From a virus, in IMG/VR virus record IMGVR_UViG_3300042477_000209, positions 1-21,400 of that record: a stretch of DNA of 21,400 bases, one strand, 5' to 3'. Below, one piece after another: positions 18,999-21,400 of this stretch; the stretch's first letter is position 1; each line of letters begins with the position of its first letter. The notes under the pieces are model-generated. The model had not been told where the DNA came from. It saw only the letters and a program-made list of their open reading frames with translations, and did no database searches. The translations under genes and the position numbers were made by a program.

Positions 18999-21104
18999 CT
19001 AGCTCAGGCGATAAGACACAAAGGTGTTACTCGCTGTGCGCCGTGAAGCAAAACGTCCAGATGATCCGTTTGCTACTGTGCTGGATCCCACGATGGTATG
19101 CCCTGTGTCGGTGCCGATGGTGCAAGTGTCGGATCCGGTGTTGATAATTGACCATTCAAATGTCAAGTTGGTGGTAAAACCGATAAACCCCCCTTGCATC
19201 AGTGTTCCGTTCGGCAGTGTCAAGGTATTTGCGGAGCCCGTGTACTGGATAATCTTGGTTTTAAGTTCTGCAACTGTTAATGTCGCAGCACCGCTCTTGG
19301 TTGTTGGTGCTGGTTGAGCATAGCAAACAATTTGATCATTAGTAATGCGTAGTGCTTCAGTTGGTGACGCAGCTCCATCTGCGGTAACGAAAAACGACAA
19401 TCTACCTGGCATATCATCAGCGCCAGGGGTGCCATCAACGAAGCCCTGTATGCGTGCCCCTTCGACAAATTCGGTCCCGTCCGAGCCTTGAAAACTAAGG
19501 GCGCCAAGCTGATCGCTTTCGGCCACCACTGTGACACCGCCTACTGACGATGACCGATGTTTTGCAAAAATGTGGTACGGACCAGCAGCGTTTGCTGAAA
19601 GACCGTAAATCTGTGCAGTATAGCGGCCAACCTCGCTATTTGCTGCTTCAACTTGAAACAACCCGGAAGTTGAGCCATTTAAAAAGTTGCTACGCGCAGT
19701 AGACGTGCCAACTAAGAGCCTGCCTGAGGAGTCAATGCGGGCGTGCTCACTAGGACCATTTCTAAACACGTGAGCGCCCAAAGCAGAGCTAAAGTTCTGA
19801 TTTTTGTAAATTAAGTCATACGTAGTCGTATCTTTTATGATTGAACCAGTTCGGGCATTTGCGCTATTTGTACCACCTATTGTGATACCAACAAATTCGC
19901 CAGAAGCCGAGTCGTTTCCGTTGCTTACATGCAACGCATGGCCAGGGCTAGTAGTGCCAATCCCTACGCGGCCTGTGGAGCCGTCAATCCGCATATACTC
20001 AACTGCATCAGCGGCTGCTGTTCCTGATTGGTGGCCAAAAAATCCAAGTCCAACAACATCATTGTCGGTTGTACCTTGAATTGCCGCTATTGCAGCACGC
20101 CCAGTACCACCAACGCCGAACGAAACTGCACCGCCAAACAGACCGCTGCCACCTGCTGTTGCTTGTAGGTCGATACCAGCAAGTGCTCTACCAGAGTTCT
20201 GAACAACGTAAGCAGAACTTCCAGACAAAGAAAGCAGTGAGCTAGGGCTACTAGTCCCCAGACCTAAGAGGCCAGCGGAGGTTAGGCGCATCCGCTCATT
20301 GGCTCCAGTACCAAAAAGTAGAGGTGTCGCTCCAGTCGTATTAATGAATGAGTAGCCCGTTGCGTTTGTAACTCGAAACGTTTCGGCTCCGCCTTGCATC
20401 ATGGACAGGATGGCCCCATCCGCTCCGTTTATGGTTAATCCGCCGTAGCCAGCATTATTGACAGGACTCGCAGCACCAACTCCAACATTCCCATTCGCAT
20501 CAACAAACAACCGCCCAGTACCACTAGTTGAGATGGCTACTTGATCGGCGCCGGGAGAATAAATACCAGTATTTGCATCGCCGGTGAAGGTCAGCGTGGG
20601 TGCAGCAGCAGAACCGAGCGGATAGCTAAAACGCTCAGAACTGGTCCACGCATCGGTGGAATCAACCCAGTTGATGGTTTTATCGGTCGTACCTTTTAGC
20701 GTGATGCCGCCACCGTCTGCGGTTACATCGGTAGGGGTAGTTACATCGCCAAGGATAATATTTTTGTCTTCAATAACAAGGTTGGTGGTGTTGATATTGG
20801 TGGTCGTACCGTTAACAGTCAGGTCGCCTGCAATCGTTACCGCGCCAGCAGAATCAATCAGCAGACGCTGCGTGCCGCCGGTGGTCACCGCAACCTGATC
20901 GGCGCCGGGGGAATAGATGCCGGTGTTGGGGTCGCCGTCAAAGGAAATAGCCGGAGCTGCCGCCGTACCAAGGCTGGCGTTCTTCATCACGTTGGCGATA
21001 CTGACCTTTTTGGTCACGTCGCTGGTAACGTCAACGATTGGCAGCACATCCGTATTGACCGGATCTGTGTAAGCCGTCAGGTCAGTGATCTTGGTGGTAG
21101 CCAT
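18999..21104 (-). CDS. Tail-fibre / receptor-binding structural protein with internal repeats
   Basis: A 701-residue protein from ATG 21104, with GGAG eight bases upstream. It starts MATTKITDLTAYTDP and has two copies of a repeat of about 43 residues (near 47-89 and 164-207) built on GTAAAPAISFDGDPNTGIYSPGAD-like sequence, cited here in part as NTGIYSPGADQVA. Between them is the TNLVIEDKNIILGD segment seen in cyanophage tail fibres. The middle has many Ser/Thr/Gly-rich turns and 'vGiGttsP' units, typical of trimeric beta-helical fibres. The C-terminus (LKTKIIQYTGSANTLTLPNG onward) looks like a folded tip domain. The DNA from about 19000 to 20600 is visibly more AT-rich than its surroundings, suggesting module exchange. 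Confidence 0.85.
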   Translation of the reverse strand: MATTKITDLTAYTDPVNTDVLPIVDVTSDVTKKVSIANVMKNASLGTAAAPAISFDGDPNTGIYSPGADQVAVTTGGTQRLLIDSAGAVTIAGDLTVNGTTTNINTTNLVIEDKNIILGDVTTPTDVTADGGGITLKGTTDKTINWVDSTDAWTSSERFSYPLGSAAAPTLTFTGDANTGIYSPGADQVAISTSGTGRLFVDANGNVGVGAASPVNNAGYGGLTINGADGAILSMMQGGAETFRVTNATGYSFINTTGATPLLFGTGANERMRLTSAGLLGLGTSSPSSLLSLSGSSAYVVQNSGRALAGIDLQATAGGSGLFGGAVSFGVGGTGRAAIAAIQGTTDNDVVGLGFFGHQSGTAAADAVEYMRIDGSTGRVGIGTTSPGHALHVSNGNDSASGEFVGITIGGTNSANARTGSIIKDTTTYDLIYKNQNFSSALGAHVFRNGPSEHARIDSSGRLLVGTSTARSNFLNGSTSGLFQVEAANSEVGRYTAQIYGLSANAAGPYHIFAKHRSSSVGGVTVVAESDQLGALSFQGSDGTEFVEGARIQGFVDGTPGADDMPGRLSFFVTADGAASPTEALRITNDQIVCYAQPAPTTKSGAATLTVAELKTKIIQYTGSANTLTLPNGTLMQGGFIGFTTNLTFEWSIINTGSDTCTIGTDTGHTIVGSSTVANGSSGRFASRRTASNTFVSYRLS
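20540..20970 (-). repeat. Two diverged copies of a tail-fibre coding repeat
   Basis: The stretches around 20543-20608 and 20899-20962 encode the same NTGIYSPGADQVA core and remain clearly alike at DNA level (shared GATCGGCGCCGGG start, then GAATA and several matching blocks). They are in-frame repeats within one gene. Confidence 0.6.
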
Positions 21105-21139
21105 CGTTGATGCTCCGGTAGGTTGAGTTTAGGCGCGGC

Positions 21140-21400
21140 TCAAGTCTTAATACAAGCCAGCAGCGCGATGTTTCTGGGTCGTGCCTCGGTGTCACCGCTG
21201 TTGTTGATTGTGATGCCGGTGCTTACGGTTGTCGTTGCCCGAGGTGATGTGCCTTGGTCGGCGGCCACGGCGGTGTTGCCGGAAGTGCCAGTGTTCCAAG
21301 CGCCGTTGTTGTACTGAACGGTGTGGGCGTGACCCGGATCGGTGATGCCGTGCGTGTGAGCCAAGTTGGCGCTGGCTTGCGCGGAGCCAAAAGTTCGACC
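21140..21400 (-). CDS. C-terminal end of a tail-fibre or collar-type protein (N-terminus outside window)
   Basis: The minus-strand frame is open from the window edge to TGA at 21140, giving 87 residues of C-terminus. It has a His-rich pattern AHTHGITDPGHAHTV and ends EARPRNIALLACIKT. The H-x-H repeats and the 'aRPrNiallaCIKt' ending are typical of phage tail-collar/short tail-fibre C-termini, where His pairs bind metal along the fibre axis. An in-frame ATG is not needed here because the start lies right of base 21400. It precedes the longer tail-fibre gene by 35 bases, making a fibre pair on one transcript. Confidence 0.8.
   Translation of the reverse strand, partial: GRTFGSAQASANLAHTHGITDPGHAHTVQYNNGAWNTGTSGNTAVAADQGTSPRATTTVSTGITINNSGDTEARPRNIALLACIKT

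Noticed and set aside
1-21400. tRNA genes, CRISPR arrays, insertion sequences or integrase
   Set aside because: No cloverleaf, regularly spaced repeats, terminal inverted repeats with transposase, or recombinase motif was seen on either strand.

Overview
The window looks like part of a double-stranded DNA tailed-phage genome, free or integrated, whose host is most likely a freshwater or marine picocyanobacterium (Synechococcus/Cyanobium-like). This rests on the packaging and portal genes, a two-domain endolysin, tail-fibre genes with repeats of the kind seen in cyanophages, and a run of very small conserved genes (18.3-18.9 kb) that I recognise by memory from cyanophage and cyanobacterial genomes. 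No database search was possible, so the host call is an inference. No integrase, repressor, tRNA, rRNA, CRISPR array or insertion sequence is visible, so temperate or lytic lifestyle cannot be decided here.

Layout. (1) 1-4106, minus strand: packaging and head entry, in transcription order small terminase, large terminase (lambda GpA type), a head-tail joining protein with a gpW-like C-terminus, and the portal, cut by the window edge. (2) 4107-5298: one virion-like gene of unknown role between two unusual noncoding stretches. The upper stretch (5125-5298) is packed with 8-bp and 10-bp repeats, a run of 11 C, a pyrimidine tract and a TATATATA block, and is the best candidate for a replication origin. 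(3) 5299-9262, minus strand: replication module of SF2 helicase, VRR-NUC nuclease and PrimPol/VapE-type primase-helicase. (4) 9316-14731, plus strand, divergent from (3): a RecE-like exonuclease and RecT-like annealing protein, then a compact chain of about 17 small genes, many joined by ATGA or other short overlaps. The chain includes HTH, zinc-ribbon, AP2-like and DUF3310-like proteins, and one small minus-strand gene lies inside it. (5) 14687-15197, minus: an HNH endonuclease and a small partner. (6) 15335-16289, plus: a small protein, a Dcm-like cytosine methyltransferase and a small protein. (7) 16286-21400, minus: dCTP deaminase, GH24-M15 endolysin, two small membrane proteins (holin/spanin candidates), three small cyanophage-type genes, and two tail-fibre genes, the second cut by the window edge.

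How it works together. The minus-strand late genes lie at both ends of the window and the early/replication genes in the middle, as expected for a circularly permuted phage map. PrimPol/VapE, helicase, VRR-NUC and RecE/RecT form a replication-recombination kit. dCTP deaminase and the methyltransferase adjust nucleotide pools and protect or mark DNA. Terminase and portal package it, and the endolysin with its membrane partners releases progeny. Nothing here is securely a new system. The items I would check first are the repeat-dense origin-like region, the small-gene chain with its free-standing AP2-like protein, and the SSB-like acidic tails on two neighbouring recombination-region proteins.
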